Source of the DNA: Acarospora socialis
Taxonomy: Eukaryota; Ascomycota; Lecanoromycetes; Acarosporales; Acarosporaceae
DNA: 64,000 bases
Reading direction: 5' to 3'
Assembly (NCBI GenBank): GCA_025617375.2
Contig: JAMYGW020000005.1
Span: 434,001 to 498,000, forward strand
The notes under the pieces are model-generated. The model had not been told where the DNA came from. It ran no database searches and saw only the letters and a program-made list of their open reading frames with translations. This document shows, piece after piece, positions 12,001 to 24,276 of this stretch; position 1 is the first letter of the stretch; each line of letters starts with the position of its first letter. The translations under genes were made by a program, and so were the position numbers.

Positions 12001-13898
12001 TGTCGTGTTATCCACCTTTTCTGGGGTATTGAGATACTCCTCGATGCGCTTAAGGCTGACCCATGCGTCCAACGAGTCGGTCGTAAGCTCCGGAATGATC
12101 GCTAGCGTACTTTCAATCTGCCCAAAGACTGCTATGGTTGTGAAGGCCACGGATGGCGATAACTCACCGTGTAAGATGGAGTAAACTGCTAGTGCCACCG
12201 CAGAGAGCATGACAGGACCAAGGATCCAGATACAGATCAGGACCGTGTTCAGCTGAAAGACCCTCCACTGCGTTTTGAGCTCTTGATGTCGCATGCGTCC
12301 TATCCTGCTCTGCCATTGTTGTTCGAGTGCAGAGAACTTGATCTGGCGGATGCCCTGGAGTGCTTCCGTCACAACGGCCATTTTTTGATCCCGCACCTTC
12401 ATCAGATTCCTTTGAGCAGTAGAGTACTTTTTGGAGCAGTATACGTTGACTGGTGTTGAGAACAAAGTGACGGCTAGACCTGCCAGTAGGCTAGCCCATC
12501 CGATGAGATTCACGAGAAAGATAATGGAAACAAGCAGTTTGCAAGCCGCTCCGGGAAAGATGTAGTTGAAGGTAGTAAAGTCCGAAACGCGCTTGGCATC
12601 GACACCGACGAGGTTGATGGTGCTTTGCCGCGATTTCTGAACTTGATCATCTTCATCGTCCTCGACGCTGATCATCTCGCCCTCAGGTTTCGGTAATTGA
12701 CTCAAAACAACGTTCTGCTCGCCATGATGTAACTTAACCTTGCCCAACCCTCTAACGTCCTTCTTCCGCATAGCCTTCATGAATATTAAAGCCGACAGTT
12801 CTTGTCGTACAACAATGCCTATGTTTGCCCAGATCACCCAGAAAAGCCAAGACTCGAGCCAGGACTGAACAATCATCGCCAGGCCCAGCGTGGCAACCCA
12901 TGCCCATGCTACCGTAGCAATGCGTGCACCATCTTGACGTGCCTCCAGAAGCTTGAGGATCTGGAACATAGCAAGTTGGGGCGCGAATTGAGTGACCGAC
13001 TGGAGGATAACAAGGACCCATTGCTGGATGAAGGCCGAGGAATGCGCAAAGTAGATGGATTTCCAGAGACTGTTCCTATTCTTCAGGCTGTTAAAGCTCT
13101 TCTGGAGGTAGTCAGATCTTGTCAAATGATCCATGCACGGCAGATCTTTCATATCCAAGCCCTTATTAACCGCCGCAGCTTTGAGTAAAGGGTTGACCCA
13201 GGTAAAGGTGTACCGACTGATGGCTGAGACCGTATATTGTTGGTCCACAAGATGTTCGTCTCGGAGGACATCCGGTCGACGAGGAAGAGACAGATGCAAA
13301 AGGAGGGTCAATGTCGCTGCAAGTAATTCAAAGGATGTCAATACAATATGCGCCGTGTACCGTCTAATGGAAGAAAGTCTGTATCTCAACAACCCGTTTT
13401 CGACGCCGATAATAGTGACAAGAATTATACAAGAGATTGCACCGTAGATGCCCAAACGATATCGCCCGACCGATTGCCGCTCGATAAAGAGACTTATGGC
13501 TTGAATTGATAGTAAGATCTAACGAGGCCATCAGTCTCATGTTATGACGGTCAAGTGAATAACCTCACCCATGCACCGAACGAGATCCAAGCCTCAACTG
13601 ACAACGAACCGTGGGGGCGAACAGCCCCGAATACTGCCAACGCGAGTGATATCAGTAGACCGACGCCAGTGGTCACTGCTACCAGCACTCTTGGCAGCTT
13701 ATCGAAAAAGGCATTCTGAGTCTCCTCCGTGGCAGTCCCATCCTCATCCTCGTACAGCTCTGGAGTTTCACCGTCGCCTTGACGCTGGGAGCGACTCGCG
13801 TTTTTCAAAATTCGAGATAGGCTGCTGGAACTGAGGAGCACAATAAAAAAGCAACCAACCGCGCCGATCACCAACGACGCGATTTCGGAGGGTGTCAT
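9076..13898 (-). CDS. ABC transporter, ABCC (MRP/Ybt1-like) full transporter
   Basis: Exons on the minus strand are 13898-13569, 13518-10936 and 10884-9076, giving 1573 residues. Layout: N-terminal TMD0-like hydrophobic segments (starting SEIASLVIGAVGCFFIVLL), TMD1, NBD1, a charged linker, TMD2 and NBD2. NBD1 has Walker A GRTGSGKSLLLASLLGE, signature LSGGQRWRV and Walker B LILDDIFSAVD, with Asp where catalytic Glu would be, as is usual for ABCC NBD1. NBD2 has GRTGAGKSSLTLALFRFLE, LSQGQRQL and MVLDEATSAVD with Glu present. The linker phrase MVNALPKKFTEEEQRETG resembles fungal bile-acid-permease/Ybt1-type pumps. These proteins move organic anions or conjugates across vacuolar or plasma membrane; the substrate cannot be read from sequence. 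The 51-nt second intron is a multiple of three with no stop. Confidence 0.92.
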
Positions 13899-14866
13899 GG
13901 CTGTGACTGTTAATCAATCCCGCAGGTAGAGACACGAAGGTCCATGCCTGATTTCCGCTCAAGCACCGAACGTCAGATATGCTAATGTGAAGTCGCCTCA
14001 CGGCGCATGTGCAGAGGAAAAGGAGACAGCTTTCGAGTGATAGAACACGACAGCTGGTGCTTGTCGATGAGAATTTTCCTGGGTAGCACGGCCTGAGAGG
14101 CACAGTCTCGCGTGCGAGCTGAAAAGTGCCTTAATTGTATCTGGGGTGGCACCCAAACGGCCGATGACTCTACGATGAGAAGGCATCACGCTTTGCCTGA
14201 CGTCTTCTGCAATGCGTCGTGCATTGATATTGTGACAGCTGCAGCGACGATCAGATCATCCCGATCGACTAGGTGGTCCACTGGTTGCATATTGAGATAA
14301 GCGACTCCCATGTTAGATCTGCTTAGATCTGCCTAGATTGAGGAATGCATCAGAAATTATCGCCATGCCCTCCGAGAGAGGCGATGATTGGCTTCGAGCT
14401 TGCCACGGTCCTTGCAACTTCCAGCGATATCAGAATGGAAGAGCACCATGATAAAAGCGCATCAGCGGGAGGCTGCTAGACACGGTAAAGCGCCGTTACC
14501 GGTGCGTATGGGCTGTTGAGGTGGTGAGGTCATCATTCTGTGGACGGAGCTGTTCTTTGCCCCTTATTCGTATTCTACATTTGGTTTCTGAAAAATGTGT
14601 TGATGCAAGAAGGGGGTTGGGCCAGCGGCGAGTGGCTTGAGGATCTTTATTCACGCTACTCCTGGCGGACTCGGCGGAACACTTTAGAGTCAATGAAAAT
14701 TGACTGAGGCAAAACAAGCAAATAAGACAAGGGATGCCAATCAGGTAGTCTTTTGATTCTCAAGTCACATCCTGGTATGTAAATGTTGCTTATTCAGGAG
14801 CCAGTCTCGGATGTTCGTCCTCCACAGAGTCGGTGAGACACTGTGGTACACGGCAATGTACAGCTG
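13899..14866. other. Intergenic: ABC transporter promoter side, no gene seen
   Basis: Upstream region of the ABC gene. Contains the near-repeat AGATCTGCTTAGATCTGCC at about 14318. No convincing ORF on either strand. Confidence 0.55.
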
Positions 14867-15241
14867 TCAAAGGGTATCCATCTCATCTGCAAGTTTGATT
14901 GAGGAGGATACATGCATGACAGTACCAATCTCGACTGACTTTAACCTGATGAGGCTGTCTGTTGCAGATGTTGCTATGTGGGTCAATGTACTACCTATCC
15001 TGACCTTCCCACTGGATACCGGCCACTCGTATACATCCACCAGTTGTCCGCCAGCACGACCAAAACGATCTCTGGCATGCATGACCAAGTCCAGAATGTC
15101 CTGATGTAAGGAGTTGCATGGACTGGGCTCTTTAATCACGCATTCGACAAGAACAGTTCTTATGTACTCGTATTTTGCAGGGTAAGACTTATTTACATAA
15201 GAATGACAGCCTAGAATGACCCAATATATGACACGAGGAAT
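14867..15241 (-). other. Open extension in the GH55 frame after its stop codon
   Basis: Directly after the TGA of the GH55 gene the same frame stays open for 124 codons (15241 down to 14867). The translation is not low complexity (for example LHQDILDLVMHARDRFGRA and GGQLVDVYEWPVSSGKVRIG). It could be chance, an old extension of the gene, a readthrough tail, or part of another gene. The only internal ATG-initiated ORF is short. I recognise no domain. Confidence 0.3.
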
Positions 15242-18003
15242 TCAATTGCTCCTGAACAGCGCAATCGTATCCGGAAAGATATTAACATTGTCCGCATAGC
15301 TGGCAAGACTGAAACCGTTGAGGTCGATCATGCTCGTCGCTCCGATCGTGTTCAGATTGTAAACGTCGACGTCGCTGAGTGAGCCCTCAAGGTCGAAGAT
15401 GGCAGTTTGGCACATCTCTCCAATGGTAGCGTTGGAGCAAGCTGTCGATTATTCAAATTAGCGTGTGCGTTAACGTGCAGCGAAAGCCAGGAACGTGGAC
15501 CTACTTGTGCTGTTGTTGTCGAAGAAGGAGTAGAGACCGGCGCCGTAGATGAGGACGCTCTGTGAGTTGAGCACTCGGAGGCCCCAGCCATCGGCGGAGT
15601 TGGGGCTCGTGCTGTTGCCGGTGCTGTTGCCGGTGCTGTTGGTCATGAGGTTGCGGTTTGAGAAGGTAGGATCATTAAGGGCGGCTACAGCTGGGAAAGG
15701 TGTTGTGGCGTTGGGATTGGGTTGGTAATACCTATGTATTGATGGATGATTAGCCCAGCTCCGCAGTGAATCAAACGAGTACTCCATTGTAGGGTTAGAC
15801 GCACGCTGTCTCGGTTTGAATCTGGCCCATGAATATGTTCCGGGTATTGGCAAGCTGGTACTGATATTTCGAATGATGCTCGACTGCAGTTCCGACACTG
15901 GACGGACACCCATTTAGCACACATTCGGTTCCAAGCAAACGGGACCCCTTACAGCCAGATGGTTCCCGCTGCACTCTCAATGTATAGTCCTCTTCCAGTA
16001 TAGATGGTAATCGACGTGCTGTTCGCATCATCCAGGTCATGATCCGCAGTCCACAGCCATACGTTCTCCAAGTACAAATTAGATGCGAACTTGGTGATAT
16101 GCATAGACATGAAGGCAGCGATACAGTTTGGATCGATAGGAGCTGGCGGTGTCATGATCGCAGGGGTAGTTGGACATTGACTGACTTGCAGGTTGGAGCC
16201 TGCGAAGCCACCAATGCGGGTATGCACATCCCACATGCCGGAAGGTGTACCACGAGAATCCAAGTTCCATTCGATAAGGATAGCGCCAGCCTGCCCACCT
16301 TGGGTGCTGACGATCATATCCGACCACTCGACGGTCCCAGACTCTCCAGGAAAAGCAATGCGAACGACCGGCCTGGGGGCCCTCACATTCGCAAAGAAGG
16401 CTCCGCTTGACATGATGACCGAATAGCTTTCTCCTACAATCCTCGAGCGCTGCGGAATAAAAAGCGTACGAGTAACCTTATAGGTGCCTGCGTCGAAGAA
16501 AACAATCTTGCCAGTAAGGGCCGCGTTGAGGATGATGCGCTGCAAAGCCGCCGTGTCATCAGTGACGCCGTCTCCTGCAGCTCCACCGTTACGAGTACTC
16601 GAGAACTGCGAGACGGGTATGGCTTCGTATTGAGGTTTGGACCGCTCGTAGAACTTTTCCCCGCTCAACAGAGTCCCAGGCTTATTGAATGGAGGAATGG
16701 GACCTTGGATGTTGGTTGGGCCATTTGGCGTGTAGGCGTGCCCTTGACCGTATGCGGCTATAGTGGTTGTGCCTCCTACGAGATAGACGTTTTCACCTGG
16801 TCCTTGAACGGCCACAGGGACGTTGTTCAGATGAACATTCTCGAGAATCAAGCTTCCATGCGTCGGGGATTGAGAGGTTGGATCATATGAAGTGTTGAAG
16901 CCAATCGGAGTATTGTTGATAGAGCTGTCAACAAACGTCACAGAGCCGACAGACTGCGAAGACATATTCACAGCAGCGCTGCAGTTGTTGATAACGATCG
17001 ATCTGAAAGTCCACCCCCAGTCAAAAGCGATGTTGATGGCAGTAACTACGTTGTTGAATGTGATATTGCGCATTGTGAACTGCTGATTTGCAAACAAGGC
17101 TCCCTGAAGTCCTCCATAAAAGACGAGATCGGTCATAAAGCCACCAGAACCTGTAAGCTGGTCAGAACATATTGCTGCCGACAACCCTATTGTCTTACCG
17201 CTCTCAATGAAAAGCCCAGTGTGTTGCGTCCCTGATGCCTCACTCATCTTAAAGATGACATTTTGCAGACTCGTTGCCTGCGAAGTCGGCCAGTGTATAC
17301 CATTTGCTGTCACGTTTGACGGAATGCTGGTTAGATCGAGGATCATATTCCTAACCTGGCGGTAGAATACATTGACGGGCGAATAGGCAAGACTTCCTCC
17401 TGCTTGATACTGATCACCATCAATAAGACCGAAGCCGCTGAAACCGGGTGTCGCCTTGAGGACTGGAAGACTGTTAGGGTTGCCGATCATCTGAGTGTAG
17501 TAGTACTGGATGAGCGAGGAATTGATCAAGTATGTCCCTGCTGGGAAGTAAACAACGGCTGGGGTAACGGTGGTAGATTGGCAACTGCCGGGGGCACATC
17601 GATTGCCGCTGCTTATAGCTTGGTTGATAGATGCAGTGTCATCCGTTACGCCATCACCTGGCCTCTCCGTCAGCTGGCATTAAGTTGCAAGTCCAGAGGG
17701 AATGCACTACTCACCAATTGCGCCGAAGTCTTTCACATTACGGAAGACTTGATAACTCTTGTCTGGATTGAATGCTGAGATGCCCTGGTGCCTGATATCC
17801 TCCATCCAGTACGAAGCCGGAGTTGGCGTCGCAGAGACGGTGGATTTGCACCTCGTCGCAGCTGTCGCGGTACCGCTAGGACCGTAGCAAGCGGTGGACT
17901 CATTAAAGAGGGAATTGGCCCAGGCCCTTTGTCTGAGGACGCCGTCACTGGCAACAGCTGTGGTTGCGGCAAGTAGAGGGAAGGTCCTCCAAAGGAAATG
18001 CAT
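15242..18003 (-). CDS. Secreted GH55 exo-beta-1,3-glucanase (pectate-lyase-fold)
   Basis: Exons on the minus strand are 18003-17715, 17657-15953, 15897-15805, 15731-15505 and 15441-15242, giving 837 residues. The start at 18003 was preferred to the in-frame Met at 18036 because MHFLWRTFPLLAATTAVA makes a clean signal peptide. Two tandem beta-helix units each begin with the GH55 motif GDGVTDDTA (residues about 98 and 470). Other family blocks are VVYFPAGTYLI and YQLANTRNIFMGQIQTETAY, the latter spanning exons 3-4. GH55 enzymes release glucose or short oligomers from beta-1,3-glucan (laminarin, callose, fungal wall). A short NSTGNSTGNST tract with overlapping N-glycosylation sites lies near residue 720. 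The frame remains open after the stop (see 14867-15241). Confidence 0.92.
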
Positions 18004-19843
18004 CTTGAATTCTGTCCCTCGGATGCAATTCAACACGGTCCCAGAAAAATCGCCCAGCGGTCTCGGGGGCCTTTATGAGCTTTCGTACCCCCATTGCTGG
18101 TTGCACATGCACACAAGCCACTCCTGAAATGTAATGCATATCCAGGGAGTCCCGGGTGGTGCTCATTTCGTAGATCTTGCACGTCTCAGCGTGCGCAGTC
18201 CAACCTGCGGACGGGAGGTATGTCAGGCGGCGGAGCTTTTGTCTCGAGATTGATGGGAGGACCCGCGCATGATTCCCCATCACGGGCTTTATCGCTTCGC
18301 TACCGATAGGTGGGGGAAGTGAGGAGGGAGCCCTACCCACCCACACACAGGTGCCTTTGAAAAAGAAAGAACATGATCTGACGTTACTCACGCTGTTAGT
18401 GCGCGAATGAGGAACGATTGCGAGTGGTGGAAGGGAAGGAGCGGGTTGATCAGGTACGGGCTGCAACTGAAACACAAGAACTTCAATTTCCGACTGATCA
18501 TAAACACCATAAGGTACTCAGTGCTTAGGTAGGTACTTTTGGGGTACTGTAAGCTACGTATCCGTCACGGAGGAACCACTGATACTCCCAGTAACGTGGC
18601 TTAGCTACATGCCCGTCTTGTAGATCGACCTTGAGGTAACCGTACTCGAGAACTGTTGTATGGTTTCAGGTCGTAAATGAATGCCGTGTGGCTCTTCAGG
18701 ATGTATGAAGTCCTTCTCAGATTCATAAAAGAACATCCATAAGTATCCATACTTCATAGCATACAACATAATATGGAGACCTCCATGTAACACAGAAAGC
18801 TTTCCCACAGAATCTATGCCTCAGTACTTTCCAGTCTCATGCTGTATTGGAGTGCTCCATTACGAAATGATTGGCATTCATTTACGACCTAGAACTATAG
18901 GTATGGAGCGGGCAGTAACTGATATAGGGTACTATAAGTCGTGTGTTCGACTTTTCTCAACTGCAATTGTGAGTAACCTTAGGTAGTAGGCAGAAGCTGA
19001 CGGGCGACAAAGTTGTATACTTCCGAAATCGTTGTCCATTTAAGATGATGTCGTATGTATATCTTGATCGTCAAAAAGGAGGGCATCCATGGCTGCTTCG
19101 GGATCACTTTGGACTCTCAGAACGCCTTTCTAGCTTCTTGTTCGTACGTTCCGCGAGGTTTGTGACTGCTTCAGAGACCCAACTGGACCTGGCCACTAAT
19201 CCCGAGCACGAATTTCGCGCGGTAATTCGAAACGCGATAGTTACTGCCCGAGTGCTCAGATAGCTGTCTTCTCGATCTTCTTATCGAAGATGGGTGGCTA
19301 TCACCAAGCAAAGGCCTAATCTTGTCCTGACCATAGAGACATCCGCGGTGTGATTCGAAACCGTACGACCGATATGACAGGTACTGGCCATTTTTATTGA
19401 GCTTTGAGCAGATCGGCGCCAGATCCCAACAGACGATCGACTGTAAGCGATAGACTGATTAGCTATGAAGGCTTGTTCTCCGTCAAATTTGATATCGACA
19501 TTGAGTCCGTCCTCTAGCAGAATCTGCCCAATGTTGTACACCTTTCGTCAAATAGTGGTGAATCAAATGGCCTCCCTGAGGCACTTCCTGGGTTAGATAT
19601 CTTGCTGAACCTACGGTAGTAATTCCGAGGGAGAATTTCGTGTGGCAGTTCGAAACGCAGATGGTTTGTGTGCAGAAAGAAGAGTGTCTGACTTTTGATG
19701 TCTGCTGTATAGGGTATATAACTTCAAGCACTAAAAGCAAAGGTCCGTTGCCATTTCTCTCCTTCAATACCTCATCGTTTCTTTCCACAATCCCGAAGGA
19801 TCTGCTCCGCCACTTTCAAGTCCTACTACTCCAGATTTGTCTG
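18004..19843. other. Intergenic: no gene seen
   Basis: Contains the GH55 promoter side and AT-richer sequence with several TTAGGTAG/GGTAGGTAC motifs (about 18520-18560, 18980). Short ORFs show no protein-like sequence. Confidence 0.5.
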
Positions 19844-20106
19844 TCAGACCTTCAAATCAACAATCTCCTTCGTCACACCCCGAATTTCCTCCGTCAGCTC
19901 GTCCTTCACTGCCGTGATCTGTTGCCCGAGAAGGTCCTTCACTGCCGTGATCTGTTTCCCGAGAAAAACATTGTTTCCGTAAATGGTCAAGCCAACCAAA
20001 GAGGCCGGATAGACAAATTTGTGGAGAACTGATAATCATATCAGCAGTCTCTTGTTAGTGTGTGTGATGAGCACTTACATCCGACTCCCAGGACCTGTGC
20101 AGTCAT
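19844..20106 (-). CDS. Small two-exon gene: hydrophobic segment plus 11-residue repeat
   Basis: Exons are 20106-20079 and 20028-19844 (minus strand), encoding 70 residues. The 50-nt intron has excellent signals: GTAAGT donor, ACACTAAC branch site, ATCAG acceptor. The protein starts MTAQVLGVGFLHKFV, has a hydrophobic stretch (about residues 15-30, FVYPASLVGLTIYG), then a charged amphipathic tail. In the tail the unit QITAVKD recurs with an 11-residue period (33-bp DNA tandem repeat at 19901-19966), as in hendecad coiled coils. It ends TEEIRGVTKEIVDLKV. No family is recognised. Plausibly a tail- or signal-anchored microprotein, by inference only. It is isolated between GH55 and Cac2. Confidence rests on the splice signals and the orderly repeat. 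Confidence 0.5.
19901..19966. repeat. 33-bp direct tandem repeat, two copies
   Basis: Units 19901-19933 and 19934-19966 differ at a single base (GTTGCCC versus GTTTCCC). They lie inside the small minus-strand gene and encode its 11-residue period. Confidence 0.9.
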
Positions 20107-21015
20107 GTTGATTTTAATTGTGTGCAGATGTTGAGGAGGATCAGTCTGTATCTGTGAGTTACTGATCTGAAATGCTAGAAGATGACTGGCCTAGTTCATG
20201 AATGTGGAATATGTGGCTTGCTTAAAGATGAGGCGGCACACTTTACCGAATGAAGTGAGTCACCTGCACACCGATTACTAAGCAACCTGCCATCTTTGGG
20301 CGCGCACTTTCGCCAGCGGCAAGTCGAGAACGCGGCGAATACTCGCCCATGCCAAGATAGCACGGCCTGAGTTGTACGGGAATAACATAGAAACACCACA
20401 AAATAGAATGAGTCTCGCCCATACAACCCAGAGAACTAGAATTCGAGCGCTTGACTGGGAACATTTGCCTTGATGTGTAATCGTTCAAGTCCGAGGTCCA
20501 GCTCGTCATGTCAAAGATGGAGTATCGTGTCCTGTTGATTACCTACCTTACCTTTTGTCATGAAGCTACGTGATCCCGATTTGGCCTTAGCGTTGCAGCA
20601 GGTCGGGTTTGGGCTTGATGCTGCGGAGCACAGCACAGCACTGCATTGGCACAACTACTAAGCAACCTGCATGCTCTATGCTGAACCATCTGCCGCTCTC
20701 GAAGGACCTTTGAAACAAGGGTTCGATCTTGATGCTGTGCCTCTCCGTGCCGTACAATTGAGTCCACACTTAGATACATCTAGCTCGTGTCCGACCCCGT
20801 GTCATTGATTGTGTATCCTCTATCAGCTATCTACCTACCTTAGAAACACCGCTGGCGTACTGCTTACAGTACAGCCTCCGACACAGTGTGATAGTTGCGA
20901 GTTCTTCATCGAGCAGCTCCAGGACCACACAAACTTTCTATCCTTCAGATCCCACCATCTCACTCACACTGGAATACTTTAGTGAGGAGAGGGCAGCCCA
21001 GCCCGCCTTGACAAC
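20107..21015. other. Intergenic: Cac2 promoter side
   Basis: No gene seen. ACTAAGCAACCTGC occurs twice (about 20277 and 20657). TACCTACCTTA motifs occur near 20540 and 20830. Confidence 0.5.
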
Positions 21016-23455
21016 ATGAAGGCCTCTCCGCTCTTGATATCATGGCACAACGAGAATGCCCCGGTCTACTCCTCCCACTTTGAACCTCACGGTAAAGGCA
21101 GATTGGCCACAGCTGGAGGGTAAGCTCAAGTTCATCATTACCCCGGGCGCTTCCACTAACGTTATGTGTAGGGACAACAACGTCCGAGTACGTACCATCC
21201 GAGTCCCATGCATCAAGCCAATCTCTTAATCAGCTCAATAGTTATGGAAGGTGGAAGACGACGGGGAAGAGAGGAAGGTCACCTATCTCACCACTCTTGC
21301 CAAACATACTCAGGCTGTGAACGTGGTCCGCTTCAGCCCTCGAGGTATTTCTATCATCAACCGCCCCGTCGTGTGCACAGTATCTCACTCGAGTAGGTGA
21401 GGTGCTCGGTTCAGCGGGTGACGATGGCAACGTCCTGCTATGGGTGCCCTCCGAAACACACAGTCACACTCCAGCTTTAGGCGAAGATAGCTCGGACGAC
21501 AAGGAAACATGGCGGGTCAAACACATGTGCCGATCTTTTGGGTCGGAAATTTATGACCTAGCATGGTCTCCGGACGGGATATTTTTCATCACCGGCAGTA
21601 TGGACAATATTGCAAGAATCTACAATGCACAGACTGGTATGCCAAAGCCGAACCCCACCTCAAGCTGAGACTGACACGGAGCAGGTCAGACTGTACGTCA
21701 AATCGCCGAGCACAACCATTACGTGCAAGGTGTTGCGTGGGATCCCCTCAATGAGTTCGTGGCAACTCAGTCGTCAGATCGATCGGTCCATATATATGCT
21801 CTCAAGACCAAAGATGGGCAATTCACGCTGTCGCAGCACGGCAAGTTTACCAAGATGGATCTACCGGCGCGGAGGATATCATCGAATAGTCCAGCTCCAC
21901 CGGATACTGGGATCCGAGCACAGTTCGTCGCGGATGCGCCGTCGCTTGCCGTGGCATCGCCAGCACCATCCACTCCGGGAACACCGACTGTTCTAGCTTT
22001 GCCGATGAATCCGCCTGCAGTGAGCCACAGCCGTCGTTCATCCTTTGGCTCTTCGCCATCAATTCGCAGATCAGTGTCTCCTGCTCCGTCCTTCCCTCTG
22101 CCAGCTGTCAGGCCGATGGAGTCATCACCTAACCCGTACTCCAACTTGGGCGTTAAGAATGCCAACATCTATGCGAATGAGACTTTCACTTCCTTCTTCC
22201 GCCGGCTGACGTTCGCTCCTGACGGCAGCCTACTTTTCACTCCTGCCGGGCAATACAAGACCTTCAATGCATCCACTGAAGGGACCAAGTCTTCGGACGA
22301 TATCATCAACACCGTCTACATCTACACTCGGGCCGGATTCAACAAACCCCCAATCGCGCATTTGCCTGGCCACAAGAAGCCTTCCGTGGCAGTAAGGTGT
22401 TCTCCCATCTTCTATACGCATCGCCAATCGTCCAGACCGACAAGCCACATCACTCTGGACACCTCTGCCGCTGAAGGAGCAATACCGTCTCTGCCGGAGC
22501 CTCTGGTGAGCTATATGCCGCCCAGCAGGAGCTCATTCATGGAGCCACCTCCGCTTTCCAACACTGCCTCCACTGCAATGAGTGAATCAGCAGGACCAAT
22601 GTCCCCTCCAAGGTCTGTAGACACGGAAAGTGGCTCCCTTACCTCCGGCCCGCCACCAGCATTCGCTTTGCCGTATCGGATAGTCTACGCCGTGGCGACT
22701 CAAGATGCCGTGCTCGTGTACGATACTCAACAGCAGAGTCCGCTGTGTGTCGTGAGCAACTTGCACTTCGCAACCTTTACAGATCTCTCATGGTAGGCTG
22801 TCACCCATATCATAGTGACACTAAACTGACACGTCCATGCAGGTCCAACAACGGTCTCACGCTCGTCATGAGTTCCTCCGACGGCTTCTGCTCTAGTCTG
22901 TCGTTCGCTCCTGGCGAACTCGGACAAGTATACACGGGTCCCATCCCCACCGCTCAACATCCCATGACCGTCAACACAACCGGCACATCATCCGCCCAAG
23001 CCACCCCAACCGCCACCCCCACCGCAGCCTCCGCCCCTCCACTACTGAAGCAGCCCTCCACCGTCATCCCGCCGACGCCATCCCCCGGCGCCGCAATCCG
23101 GCCGTCAAGCCCTACGCGCTCATCCTCGGCATCATCCGTCGCAACCCTATCCTCCCACGCACAGACTCCCAGCACCGTCATCACAAGCAACCCGACCCCC
23201 ACGCTCGGCACCGTGCCGAGTGTGGCGGCCACCAATTCCGCGGCCGTCGGCTTGCCATTGACCACGCCGCCCCAGACACCCATGTCCGGCAACATGAGCA
23301 CCACCAGCTCCGTCAGCGGTAGCGTGCTCGGCAAACGAGATGCCGGCGGCGCGGCGAGCGAGTCGGAGAGGGAGGAGGCGAAGGAAGTGGTTAAGAAGAG
23401 GAGGATTGCTCCGACGCTTGTCGGTAGCGAGGGGGGGCCGGTGGCGGGCAAATAA
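21016..23455 (+). CDS. cac2: Chromatin assembly factor 1 subunit B (Cac2, WD40)
   Basis: Exons are 21016-21119, 21172-21187 (16 nt), 21242-21344, 21397-21636, 21685-22792 and 22843-23455, encoding 727 residues. It is the p60/Cac2 subunit of CAF-1, which deposits H3-H4 behind replication forks. WD40 blades read as MKASPLLISWHNENAPVYSS, GRLATAGGDNNVRLWKVE, VLGSAGDDGNVLLWVP, IFFITGSMDNIARIYNAQTG and VATQSSDRSVHIYALKT. A long disordered Ser/Pro-rich insert follows the fifth blade, as is usual in Pezizomycotina. A later blade includes FTDLSWSNNGLTLVMSSSDG, spanning the last intron. The C-terminal 190 residues are Ala/Thr/Pro-rich with a basic patch (KKRRIAP) that could be nuclear targeting. The start is set by the conserved first blade; the 16-nt exon keeps the frame. 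Confidence 0.93.
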
Positions 23456-23981
23456 ACTACCGGCTCGGCTCCTGTGCTTGAGAGAGCCAACCAACATCTC
23501 ACCTTACTTACATCTTCTACTTACTCTCTTTCCAACAACGTCTCAGCAGGGCGTATCTGTCATGTCAATTAGCGGGGCGTCCGAGGTAACGAATCTTGTA
23601 CGGTCATGTCGGGGTATTTGCACACGCTTGGATGGATGGGGTGGATGGCTGGCTGTCTCGACTACTTGTCTTTGCGTTTCGTATACCAACACTGTCCGCG
23701 TGTTCTCTCTACTACTCTCTTCACTGTCAGGTCATATCTTCATCCAGTCGCTTCGCATGTAAGTCATGCTAGGATTGTGAGTCGGGTATGATAGTTACGA
23801 TGATGGACGGGCAGAGGTAGATGGCGAGGCTAGGTGGGGGAAATGTGATGTATGACTATCTAAGAATAACACCATATGGGTCTATGGTTTGACTTGACGT
23901 ACTCGTACGTGTATGTTCTAGATCTAGGTACTGAACCGGCATCGTGAGTGGGATTGCTGGGATGCAGCTGTTGTCTGCAGA
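23456..23981. other. Intergenic: Cac2 3' flank
   Basis: Nothing recognisable between the Cac2 stop and the MITE at 23982. Confidence 0.5.
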
Positions 23982-24276
23982 TACGGAGCCGTGTCCCACT
24001 AGTAATGCCCCATGCGCTAAATCCGACTAAGGGATCCAAGAACACCATCAAATGTAAATTATATTGTTTGAGCGACACAACTTTTGCGCTTTCATAGTAT
24101 TGATTTTACTTCTTTGAAAGATATGTATTAGTCCTAGATTTTCTATTTCTGATAGAGTTGAAGAAAATTCTGTTAGCTGAAGATTATGCTGTATGTTCAT
24201 AATGAAAGATCCAAAAATCTTGAGATCTTAGTCAGCTGTTAGCGCGTGGGCATTACTAGTGGGACACGGCTCCGTA
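23982..24276. mobile_element. Non-autonomous DNA transposon (MITE), TA-flanked
   Basis: A perfect 29-bp inverted repeat (23982-24010 against 24248-24276, starting TACGGAGCCGTGTCCCAC) closes a 295-bp AT-rich segment. The match continues imperfectly inward to about 53 bp (GCGCTAA and GACTAAG on both arms). Both outer ends are TA, fitting a TA target-site duplication and so the Tc1/mariner/pogo superfamily. No coding capacity. It lies in the Cac2-LigD-PE intergenic region. Confidence 0.82.

Noticed and set aside
20196-20509. Overlapping minus-strand ORFs upstream of the small gene
   Set aside because: No protein-like pattern, no splice support, and overlapping frames equally open.
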